Positions 22,907-29,023 of a stretch of 29,023 bases of DNA are shown in pieces; position 1 is the first letter of the stretch, and each line of letters opens with the position of its first letter. The stretch comes from an uncultured Clostridia bacterium (GTDB lineage Bacteria; Bacillota; Clostridia; Christensenellales; Aristaeellaceae). Position numbers and translations under genes: made by a program. The notes beneath the pieces were generated by a model. It saw only the letters and a list, made by a program, of their open reading frames with translations. It was not told the DNA's origin and did no database searches. Where the stretch lies: assembly GCA_934647165.1 (NCBI GenBank), contig CAKUFA010000033.1, positions 1-29,023 of the forward strand, in the 5' to 3' direction.

Positions 22907-23864
22907 GCATTTGCTGGAAGTGCAAGACCTGAAACAGCATTTTCCCATCAAAAACGGCTGGTTTGGCACCATTCCGCTCAAGGCGGTGGATGGCGTAAGC
23001 TTTAACATTGATGAGGGAGAAACGCTGGGCCTGGTGGGGGAAAGCGGATGCGGCAAGACCACTGTGGGTCGAAGTATCCTGCATCTGTATAAGCCGACCA
23101 GCGGCAAGGTGATTTATAACGGTACCCAGATTACGCCGAAGAACATCCATGAATTCCGCAAGGACATGCAGATTGTTTTTCAGGATCCCTACTCTTCGCT
23201 GAACCCGCGCATGACGGTCAGCGACATTGTGGGGGAGCCGCTGGATGTGCACCATCTGTACGCAAACAAAAAGGAACGGGAGGAACGCATTGCGGAGCTG
23301 CTGAACCTGGTGGGATTGAACTCCGACCATGCCCGCCGCTACGCGCATGAGTTTTCCGGCGGCCAGCGGCAGCGCATCGGCATTGCCCGCGCGCTGGCTG
23401 TGAAACCCAAGTTCATTGTGTGTGATGAACCCGTGTCGGCTCTGGATGTAAGCATTCAGGCGCAGGTGATTAACACCTTTGAGGAGCTGCAGCAGAAACT
23501 GGGCATCGCCTATCTGTTCATTGCCCACGATCTGTTGGTGGTGCAGCACATCAGCAAACGAATTGCGGTGATGTATCTGGGCAGGATTGTTGAAATTGGC
23601 CCGGGGGACGAGATCATCAACAATCCGCAGCATCCGTATACCCAGAGCCTGATTTCGGCCATCCCGATTCCCGACCCGGATACTGCGCGCACCCGCCACC
23701 GCATTCCGCTGGAAGGTGATGTGCCAAGTCCACTGCATATGCCGAGCGGCTGCCCCTTCCGCACCCGCTGCCGCTATGCCACCGAACGCTGCAAAACGGA
23801 GTGTCCGTCCCTTCAGGAAACCGAGCCCGGACACGCTATTGCATGCTGGAATCCCCATTACTGA
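22899..23864 (+). CDS. oppF: Oligopeptide ABC transporter ATP-binding protein OppF
   Basis: 321 residues, partner ATPase of OppD. It opens with EVQDLKQHFPIKNGWFGTIPLKAVDGVSF, typical of OppF (given here as EVQDLKQHFPI and the KAVDGVSF core). It carries Walker A GESGCGKT, Q-loop FQDPYSSLNPRM, signature FSGGQRQRIGIARAL, Walker B FIVCDEPVSALD and switch histidine FIAHDL. The C-terminal TP_C extension has the SGCPFRTRCRYATERC cysteine set. ATG 22899 has AAAGGAGGG just upstream and lies inside the last codons of oppD. A 55-base gap with a weak GCGG/CCGC stem and an AGGAGG site leads to oppA. Confidence 0.95.
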   Translation: MSEHLLEVQDLKQHFPIKNGWFGTIPLKAVDGVSFNIDEGETLGLVGESGCGKTTVGRSILHLYKPTSGKVIYNGTQITPKNIHEFRKDMQIVFQDPYSSLNPRMTVSDIVGEPLDVHHLYANKKEREERIAELLNLVGLNSDHARRYAHEFSGGQRQRIGIARALAVKPKFIVCDEPVSALDVSIQAQVINTFEELQQKLGIAYLFIAHDLLVVQHISKRIAVMYLGRIVEIGPGDEIINNPQHPYTQSLISAIPIPDPDTARTRHRIPLEGDVPSPLHMPSGCPFRTRCRYATERCKTECPSLQETEPGHAIACWNPHY

Positions 23865-23919
23865 TTCTAAAGGCGGATCAACCGCATTTGGAATAAAAAA
23901 GGATTAGGAGGAAAACACG

Positions 23920-25581
23920 ATGAAAAAGCTTCTGTCTCTTGCACTGGCCATGATCATGCTCATGTCCTGCGCCGTTGCTGTGGCGGACGAAGGCTCCGAG
24001 CCCAACTGGGATGCCTACAACGAGCTGATCAACGAGATCAAGACGACCACCGACTTTGCACAGCGCGAAGCCCTCATGCACAAGGCTGAGGACATGCTGA
24101 TGGAGACCTACGCCGTCATTCCGCTGTACTATTACAACGACCTGTACATGCAAAAGTCTGCGGTGGATGGCATTTATGCCAACCTGTTCCAGACGAAGTT
24201 CTTCCAGTATGCCACCAATGGCGACAAGGATACCATGGCTGTGAATATCGCTTCTGAGCCGGATCACCTTGATCCTGCGCTGAATTCCTCCGTGGATGGC
24301 GCCTGCCTGGCTGCACTGAGCTTTGCCGGCCTTTATACCTACAACGCTGAAGGCGTGACGGTTCCTGCCTGCGCCGAAGGCTATGAAGTGAGCGAGGACG
24401 GCCTGACCTATGTGTTCACCCTGAAGGATGGCCTGAAGTGGTCCGATGGCTCCGCACTGACTGCCGCTGATTTTGAGTATGCCTGGAAGCGTGCCGCTGC
24501 CAGCGCAACTGGTGCCGACTACTCCTACATGTTTGCAGGCATCAAGGGCTATCCCGACAATCTGGCAGTGACGGCCTCTGAGGATGGCAAGACCCTGACG
24601 GTTGAACTGACCGCGCCCTGCGCCTACATGCTGGATCTGGCTGCGTTCCCCACCTTCTTCCCTGTGCCTAAGGCAGCCATTGAAGCGGCTGATCCCGATG
24701 GCACTAACCCCGAGGCATGGTGCAAGGAAGCGGGCTTCATCTCCAACGGCGCTTTCACCTGCACGGAGTGGAAGCACAACGAAGCGATGACCTATACCAA
24801 GAACCCCAACTTCTATGATGCTGAGAATGTGAAGCTGAACACCATCACCTTCATGCTGTCCGCTGATGACACGGCGATCTATGCGGCATATCAGGCTGGC
24901 GATGTTGACTTCATCGACACGGTGCCGACTGACCTGGTGGCTTCCCTGAATGGCGTGGATCCTGAATTCCACGTGATCGACGCGCTGGGCACTTACTATG
25001 CTGCCTTCAACGTGAAGAGCCCGCTGTTTGACGGAAAGACCGTGGAGCAGGCCAATGACATGCGCGAAGCGTTCTCCAAGCTGATTGACCGCCAGTACAT
25101 CGTGGACACGGTGGCACAGTGCGGCCAGAAGGTTGCCACTTCCTACATCCCCGCTGGTATGATGGATGGCAACGGCGGCATTTTCAAGGCCAATGACGAT
25201 GCGTATACCTATCCTGTGGGCGATGGCTACTACGCTGAGGAAGTGGATGTGGATGGTGCGCGTGAACTGCTGAAGAGCGTCGGCTATGCGTTTGACGACA
25301 ACGGCATGCTGTCTGCCGATACGCCCATCAACATCGAGTATCTGACCAACGAGAGCTCCCTTCACATTGCTGCGGCCGAGTGCATCCAGCAGGATCTGGC
25401 CGCCATCGGTATCAACATGACCCTGCGTGTGTGCGACTGGAATGTGTTCCTGCAGGATCGCAAGGACGGCAAGTTCGACTTTGCTCGTGAGGGCTGGATT
25501 GCCGACTTCAACGACCCCATCAACATGCTTGAAATGTGGATCACTTCCTCCGGCAACAATGACTGCCAGTTTGGCCGCTAA
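23920..25581 (+). CDS. oppA: Oligopeptide ABC transporter solute-binding protein, apparently circularly permuted
   Basis: 553 residues, family 5 (DppA/OppA-type) extracellular peptide-binding protein. The signal peptide has MKK, a hydrophobic core, then LMSC, a possible lipobox, and AVA-DE, a possible ordinary cleavage site. Residues 24-98 (NWDAYNELINEIKTTTDFAQ ... HKAEDMLMETYAVIPLYYYN ... FFQYA) match what is normally the C-terminal segment of these proteins. The usual mature N-terminus only begins at about 105 (TMAVNIASEPDHLDPALNSS). The body then runs through LKDGLKWSDGS, the lobe 2 segments and GWIADFNDPINMLEMW, and stops at SGNNDCQFGR, exactly where the displaced tail would normally follow. 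Total length is normal. AGGAGG precedes the ATG. It is the last gene of the opp operon, with a terminator at 25606. Confidence 0.92.
   Translation: MKKLLSLALAMIMLMSCAVAVADEGSEPNWDAYNELINEIKTTTDFAQREALMHKAEDMLMETYAVIPLYYYNDLYMQKSAVDGIYANLFQTKFFQYATNGDKDTMAVNIASEPDHLDPALNSSVDGACLAALSFAGLYTYNAEGVTVPACAEGYEVSEDGLTYVFTLKDGLKWSDGSALTAADFEYAWKRAAASATGADYSYMFAGIKGYPDNLAVTASEDGKTLTVELTAPCAYMLDLAAFPTFFPVPKAAIEAADPDGTNPEAWCKEAGFISNGAFTCTEWKHNEAMTYTKNPNFYDAENVKLNTITFMLSADDTAIYAAYQAGDVDFIDTVPTDLVASLNGVDPEFHVIDALGTYYAAFNVKSPLFDGKTVEQANDMREAFSKLIDRQYIVDTVAQCGQKVATSYIPAGMMDGNGGIFKANDDAYTYPVGDGYYAEEVDVDGARELLKSVGYAFDDNGMLSADTPINIEYLTNESSLHIAAAECIQQDLAAIGINMTLRVCDWNVFLQDRKDGKFDFAREGWIADFNDPINMLEMWITSSGNNDCQFGR
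23989..24213 (+). other. Displaced C-terminal segment of the OppA fold at the N-terminus
   Basis: Codons 24-98 of oppA encode the helix-rich HKAEDMLMETYAVIPLYYYND segment and its final strand. In ordinary family 5 binding proteins this follows the GNND motif and closes lobe 1 at the C-terminus. Here it is joined to the first lobe 1 strand by a short TNGDKD linker. Confidence 0.82.
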
Positions 25582-25605
25582 GTAGCACGTTCATTCCAGA
25601 ACCCT

Positions 25606-25646
25606 GCGCCCTGCGCTCCCCCATTTTCCGGGGCGCAGGGCGCTTT
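25606..25646 (+). terminator. Terminator of the opp operon
   Basis: GCGCCCTGCGC (25606-25616) pairs with GCGCAGGGCGC (25633-25643), with a short CC/GG extension, followed by TTTCTGTT. It begins 24 bases after the oppA stop, so the shortened 3' end of oppA is a natural gene end. Confidence 0.8.
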
Positions 25647-25734
25647 CTGTTGGGAAAGTGCACGGGCAGGAAGGGAACGTGGGGGAGTCTGATGAATGAG
25701 AAAGACGCGTTCATGCATGTTTTCTGTTTTTTCC

Positions 25735-25763
25735 TTTACCTTTCGGGCAAAATACGGTATAAT
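25735..25763 (+). promoter_or_regulatory. Promoter of dapF-dapL
   Basis: TTTACC (25735-25740) and a perfect TATAAT (25758-25763) are 17 bases apart. Confidence 0.7.
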
Positions 25764-25810
25764 CATTCTCTGATTGGAAGGAAACTACCATTGGCAAGGG
25801 AGCGTGGCGT

Positions 25811-26644
25811 ATGCGCTTTACGAAAATGCAGGGCATCGGCAACGACTACATTTATGTGAACTGCTTTGAGGAAATTGTGCGTGATCCGGCGGCGCTGGCG
25901 GTGGCGATGAGCAGGCCGCATTTCGGCGTGGGCGCGGACGGGTTGGTGCTCATTGAGCCAAGTGACGTGGCAGATTTTGCTATGCGCATTTTTAACAGCG
26001 ACGGCAGTGAATCTGAAATGTGCGGCAATGCGACCCGTTGTATCGGAAAGTATGTCTACGAACGGGGATTGACGGACAAAACAGAATTGACGCTGATGAC
26101 GGGCGCGGGACTCAAACAGCTGAAGCTGCGGGAGAGGGGCGGTAAGGTGCATGCCGTGCGGGTGGATATGGGCTCGCCTGAGCTGGATCCGCGCCGGATT
26201 CCTGTGGATTTGCCGGGAGAAATTGTGCTGGCACATCCCTTGACCGAGGGCGGCATGACATGGCGCATCCACTGTGTATCCATGGGCAACCCGCACTGTG
26301 TGGTGTTTGTAGATGACCCGGATGATATTGACTTGCCCATGATCGGGCCGCTGCTGGAGAATCATCCGCTGTTTCCGAACCGCATCAATGTGGAGTTTGT
26401 GCGCGTGATGAACCGCCATCTGCTGCGCATGCGCGTGTGGGAACGCGGCGCAGGAGAAACACTGGCATGCGGTACAGGTGCGTGCGCGGCGTTGGTAGCC
26501 AGCGTGCTGACCGGTCGTGCGGACAGGGAAGCGACTGTGCGCCTGCCTGGCGGTGAGCTTGCGCTTACTTGGTCACCGGATGACAACCATGTGTATCAGG
26601 AAGGACCGGCGGAATTTGTGTTTGACGGTGAATGGCCGGATTAA
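25811..26644 (+). CDS. dapF: Diaminopimelate epimerase
   Basis: 277 residues, standard DapF length. It interconverts LL- and meso-diaminopimelate without a cofactor, using two cysteines. Both are present: C71 in EMCGNATRC and C220 in ACGTGACA. The N-terminus FTKMQGIGNDYIYVN and the substrate loop MGNPHCVVFVDD are canonical. AAGGGAG lies upstream of the ATG. dapL follows after 30 bases with its own ribosome site, and a promoter is at 25735-25763, so the two form a short operon. The next enzyme, LysA, is encoded near the other end of the window. Confidence 0.96.
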   Translation: MRFTKMQGIGNDYIYVNCFEEIVRDPAALAVAMSRPHFGVGADGLVLIEPSDVADFAMRIFNSDGSESEMCGNATRCIGKYVYERGLTDKTELTLMTGAGLKQLKLRERGGKVHAVRVDMGSPELDPRRIPVDLPGEIVLAHPLTEGGMTWRIHCVSMGNPHCVVFVDDPDDIDLPMIGPLLENHPLFPNRINVEFVRVMNRHLLRMRVWERGAGETLACGTGACAALVASVLTGRADREATVRLPGGELALTWSPDDNHVYQEGPAEFVFDGEWPD

Positions 26645-26674
26645 CCCCTTGCTTTTCAGGAAAGGAGTCATAAC

Positions 26675-27904
26675 ATGTTCCATATCAACGACAATTTCGA
26701 GAAGCTTCCCGGAGCATATCTCTTTGCGGAGGTGGCGCGCCGCGTGAAGGTGTATCAGGCTGCGAATCCGGAGGCGGACATTATCCGCCTGGGCATTGGC
26801 GATGTAACGCAGCCGCTGGCGCCTGCCGTTGTTGCGGCCATGCGTGATGCGGTGGATGAGATGGGGCGGCCGGAAACATTCCATGGCTATGGACCGGACT
26901 TCGGCTATGATTTTCTCATCAATGCCATCCGTGAAGGCGACTATGCTTCCCGCGGTGTGAATATTGCCTACGACGAAGTATTTGTATCCGATGGCTCCAA
27001 ATGCGATGTGGGCAACATTCAGGAACTGTTCAGCGATGATGCGGTCATTGCCGTCACGGATCCGGTGTATCCAGTGTACGTGGACAGCAATGCCATGGCG
27101 GGGCGCGCAGGCGAATATGTCTGCGACCGGTGGACGAAGCTTTGCTATCTGCCATGCAATGCGGAAAACGGATTTGTGCCGCCGCTTCCTGACCGGGATG
27201 TGGATGTGATTTACCTGTGTTATCCCAACAATCCAACCGGCACAGTGCTAACCCGTGCGCAGCTGAAAACCTTTGTGGACTGGGCCAGGGAACACGGCGC
27301 CATCATTGTGTATGACGCGGCCTATCGAGCCTATATCACAACACCGGATATCCCGCTGAGCATTTATGAAATAGAGGGTGCGCGGGATGTGGCCATTGAG
27401 TGCTGCTCCTTTAGCAAAACGGCGGGCTTCACCGGCACTCGCTGTGCATACACGATTATTCCGCACGAAGTGGCGGGACTGAATGCAAGGGGAGAAAAGG
27501 TGTCCCTCAATGCGATGTGGAAGCGCCGCATGGCAACCAAGTTTAACGGCGTCAGTTATCCTGTGCAGCGTGCTGCTGCGGCTGTGTATACCCAAGAGGG
27601 ACAGCGGCAGATCAAGGCGGTCATTGCTGCATACATGGAGAATGCACGCATTATCCGTGAAAGCCTGAGTGCGCAGGGCTTCACAGTTTTTGGCGGGGTG
27701 GATGCACCGTACATCTGGCTGAAGGTGCCTGCCGGTATGACCAGCTGGCAGTTTTTCGATCTTTTGTTGGACAAGTGCCGCATTGTGGGCACGCCTGGCT
27801 CCGGCTTTGGCCCAAGCGGGGAAGGGTACTTCCGCCTGACAGCCTTCAACACCCTTGAACTGACACGTAAAGCCATGGCGCGCATTGCCGATGCAAAATG
27901 GTAA
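26675..27904 (+). CDS. dapL: LL-diaminopimelate aminotransferase
   Basis: 409 residues, fold-type I PLP aminotransferase. DapL converts tetrahydrodipicolinate directly to LL-diaminopimelate with glutamate, bypassing the succinylase or acetylase branches. The N-terminal NDNFEKLPGAYLFAEVARRV and LGIGDVTQPL segments are typical of DapL rather than of generic aspartate aminotransferases. CYPNNPTGT holds the PLP-contacting Asn, VYDAAY the PLP aspartate, and SFSKTAGFTGTR the Schiff-base lysine (K248). AAAGGAG precedes the ATG. Its place directly after dapF, encoding the enzyme that uses its product, fits the pathway. Confidence 0.95.
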   Translation: MFHINDNFEKLPGAYLFAEVARRVKVYQAANPEADIIRLGIGDVTQPLAPAVVAAMRDAVDEMGRPETFHGYGPDFGYDFLINAIREGDYASRGVNIAYDEVFVSDGSKCDVGNIQELFSDDAVIAVTDPVYPVYVDSNAMAGRAGEYVCDRWTKLCYLPCNAENGFVPPLPDRDVDVIYLCYPNNPTGTVLTRAQLKTFVDWAREHGAIIVYDAAYRAYITTPDIPLSIYEIEGARDVAIECCSFSKTAGFTGTRCAYTIIPHEVAGLNARGEKVSLNAMWKRRMATKFNGVSYPVQRAAAAVYTQEGQRQIKAVIAAYMENARIIRESLSAQGFTVFGGVDAPYIWLKVPAGMTSWQFFDLLLDKCRIVGTPGSGFGPSGEGYFRLTAFNTLELTRKAMARIADAKW

Positions 27905-27961
27905 CAGGTACTGCCAACCATCCGCTTTGAGAGGCATTCCGATAACGAAAGGAACGAAATT

Positions 27962-28813
27962 GTGAAAATCAGGATCACTGCCGATACGACCTGTGACTTG
28001 CCCGGAATTTTGCAGGAACAGCATCATGTGGCGCTTTCACCGCTGACAGTGCTTGTGAACGATCAGCCGCATCATGACGGCGTGGATGTGACGCCGAACG
28101 CCCTGTTTCACGCAGTGGAACAGGGCGGGACAGTGAAAACAGCCGCTGTCAACACCTTTGAGTACATTGAGTTCTTCCAAAGGCAGCTGGAGGGATATGA
28201 TGCGCTGATTCATCTGAATATCGGGCGCGAATTTTCCGCCTGTTATATGAATGCCTGTCAGGCTGCGAAGAAGTTTAACAACGTGTATGTGGTCGATACG
28301 GGCAGCCTCAGCTGTGGTCAGGCTCTGCTGGTGATGGATGCTGTAGACATGGCGGAAAGCGGCATGGAACCGGGAGTTATTGTATCCAGGCTTTGCGAAA
28401 ATGCGAAGCTGGTGGATGGGAGCTTTGTGGTTAACGAAATTGATTATCTCTATCGTGGCGGTCGCTGCTCTGGGGTGGAGGCTGTTGGCGCAAAGCTTCT
28501 GCATATCCGTCCATGCATTGAGCTGGAGAGTGGCAAGCTTCATGTAGGGAAGAAGTATCGTGGCGGTTTTGAGCATTGCCTGGAGCATTATGTTCTGGAT
28601 CGGCTGCAAAATGCAGAGGATATTGATAACGCACGTGTGTTCCTTGTGCATGCTGCCTGTGATGAAAAAACGATCTTGCATGTATCGAATCTGCTCGCGC
28701 AGCATGCGTCTTTCAAGGAAACGCATATTGCTGTGGCTGGCTCTACCATTTGCACACATTGCGGTCCCCGCACCCTGGGCATCATGTTCAAGCGGAAAAC
28801 CATGAAACAATGA
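27962..28813 (+). CDS. DegV family fatty-acid-binding protein
   Basis: 283 residues, usual for DegV proteins, which bind a fatty acid. In Firmicutes, FakB members hand fatty acids to the kinase FakA. The N-terminal ITADTTCDLP, the central VVDTGSLSCGQALLV segment, YLYRGGRCSGVEAVGAKLLHIRP and the final HCGPRTLGI match the family. The segment after GGTVKTAA departs from the usual T-S-QP-S pattern. The start is GTG at 27962 with AAAGGAA upstream. It lies 57 bases after dapL with no terminator seen between, so it may be co-transcribed. No fakA-like kinase is visible. Confidence 0.88.
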   Translation: MKIRITADTTCDLPGILQEQHHVALSPLTVLVNDQPHHDGVDVTPNALFHAVEQGGTVKTAAVNTFEYIEFFQRQLEGYDALIHLNIGREFSACYMNACQAAKKFNNVYVVDTGSLSCGQALLVMDAVDMAESGMEPGVIVSRLCENAKLVDGSFVVNEIDYLYRGGRCSGVEAVGAKLLHIRPCIELESGKLHVGKKYRGGFEHCLEHYVLDRLQNAEDIDNARVFLVHAACDEKTILHVSNLLAQHASFKETHIAVAGSTICTHCGPRTLGIMFKRKTMKQ

Positions 28814-28831
28814 TGGCAGCGGCGAATGTTC

Positions 28832-28860
28832 TTGCTTTTTTTCGGGAGCTGTGCTAAAAT
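28832..28860 (+). promoter_or_regulatory. Probable promoter upstream of tRNA-Ser
   Basis: TTGCTT (28832-28837) and TAAAAT (28855-28860) are 17 bases apart, with a TGC extended -10. It would give a leader of about 80 bases before the tRNA. Confidence 0.6.
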
Positions 28861-28864
28861 AACG

Positions 28865-28904
28865 CTTGATGCATGGTGGCGCTTTTGTATTATCATGCAT
28901 CAAG
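28865..28904 (+). repeat. Perfect 11-base inverted repeat between promoter and tRNA-Ser
   Basis: CTTGATGCATG (28865-28875) and CATGCATCAAG (28894-28904) are perfect inverted repeats around 18 bases. A second small stem GAGCA/TGCTC follows directly. The repeat could be a hairpin in the tRNA precursor, a terminator-like element or an operator. Confidence 0.6.
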
Positions 28905-28948
28905 AGCACTGTTTTTGCTCCGATAAGTGCTTGGGGTGCAGTAAATAC

Positions 28949-29023
28949 GGAGAGTTGTCCGAGTGGTCGAAGGTGCAGCACTCGAAATGCTGTAGACCGA
29001 AAGGTCTCTAGGGTTCGAATCCC
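28949..29023 (+). tRNA. tRNA-Ser (anticodon CGA), 3' end cut by the window
   Basis: The acceptor strand starts GGAGAGT, followed by a D-arm GTCCGAGTGGTCGAAGG. The anticodon stem CAGCA/TGCTG encloses loop CTCGAAA with anticodon CGA at 28983-28985 (reads UCG). A long variable arm GACC-GAAA-GGTC, diagnostic of class II tRNAs such as serine, and a T-arm GGGTTCGAATCCC follow. The 3' acceptor strand lies beyond base 29023. Confidence 0.95.

Noticed and set aside
23873..23885. GCGG/CCGC mini-hairpin between oppF and oppA
   Set aside because: Four-base stem with no T-run. It could mark processing between oppF and oppA, but it is too weak to call.
23878..25365. Open frame of about 500 codons on the minus strand opposite oppA
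   Set aside because: Antisense shadow of oppA with no ribosome site and no family resemblance. It also runs through the opp operon's own translation signals.

Overview
The window reads as a gene-dense chromosomal segment of a Gram-positive bacterium, most likely a Clostridia-class Firmicute, possibly a gut or rumen lineage near Christensenellales (that placement is a guess). The support is a T-box riboswitch, strong AAGGAGG-type ribosome sites, DnaD/DnaI-type primosome proteins, a LexA box of the Gram-positive GAAC-N4-GTTC type, and the one-step LL-diaminopimelate aminotransferase route. I see no prophage, insertion sequence or CRISPR array. Most coding space is standard housekeeping.

Layout. 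1-164 (+): tail of mscL. 345-848 (+): shikimate kinase. 992-4316 (-): lysA, then the pseudouridine catabolic pair psuG/psuK. 4546-6387 (+): a secreted protein with five peptidoglycan-binding repeats and an unassigned C-terminal domain. 6531-11532 (-): a transamidation operon in transcription order aspS-gatC fusion, gatA, gatB, behind a T-box leader. 12101-14942 (+): a DnaD-like protein, a DnaC/DnaI-like loader, and an ArsC/Spx-fold protein that lacks its cysteine. 15013-15846 (-): a secreted ComEC-type metallo-beta-lactamase. 15986-18004 (+): uvrB with a LexA box in its leader. 18077-19474 (-): a secreted M14 zinc carboxypeptidase. 19879-25581 (+): oppBCDF and oppA. 25811-28813 (+): dapF, dapL and a DegV protein. 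28949-29023 (+): a truncated tRNA-Ser(CGA).

How the genes work together. The aspS-gatC/gatA/gatB operon has the parts to make Asp-tRNA(Asn) and convert it to Asn-tRNA(Asn), and could also serve Gln-tRNA(Gln). Its T-box specifier loop carries GAAC, which reads as both GAA (Glu) and AAC (Asn). The secreted carboxypeptidase and the oligopeptide importer are divergently transcribed and may form a peptide-scavenging unit. dapF, dapL and lysA supply meso-DAP and lysine.

The most unusual item is the oppA product. Directly after its signal peptide it carries the segment that normally forms the C-terminus of this solute-binding family, and the protein then stops where that segment would normally begin. 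This looks like a circularly permuted solute-binding protein. Second is the in-frame AspRS-GatC fusion under an apparently dual-specificity T-box. Family assignments come from motif recognition in the translated sequence; no searches were run.
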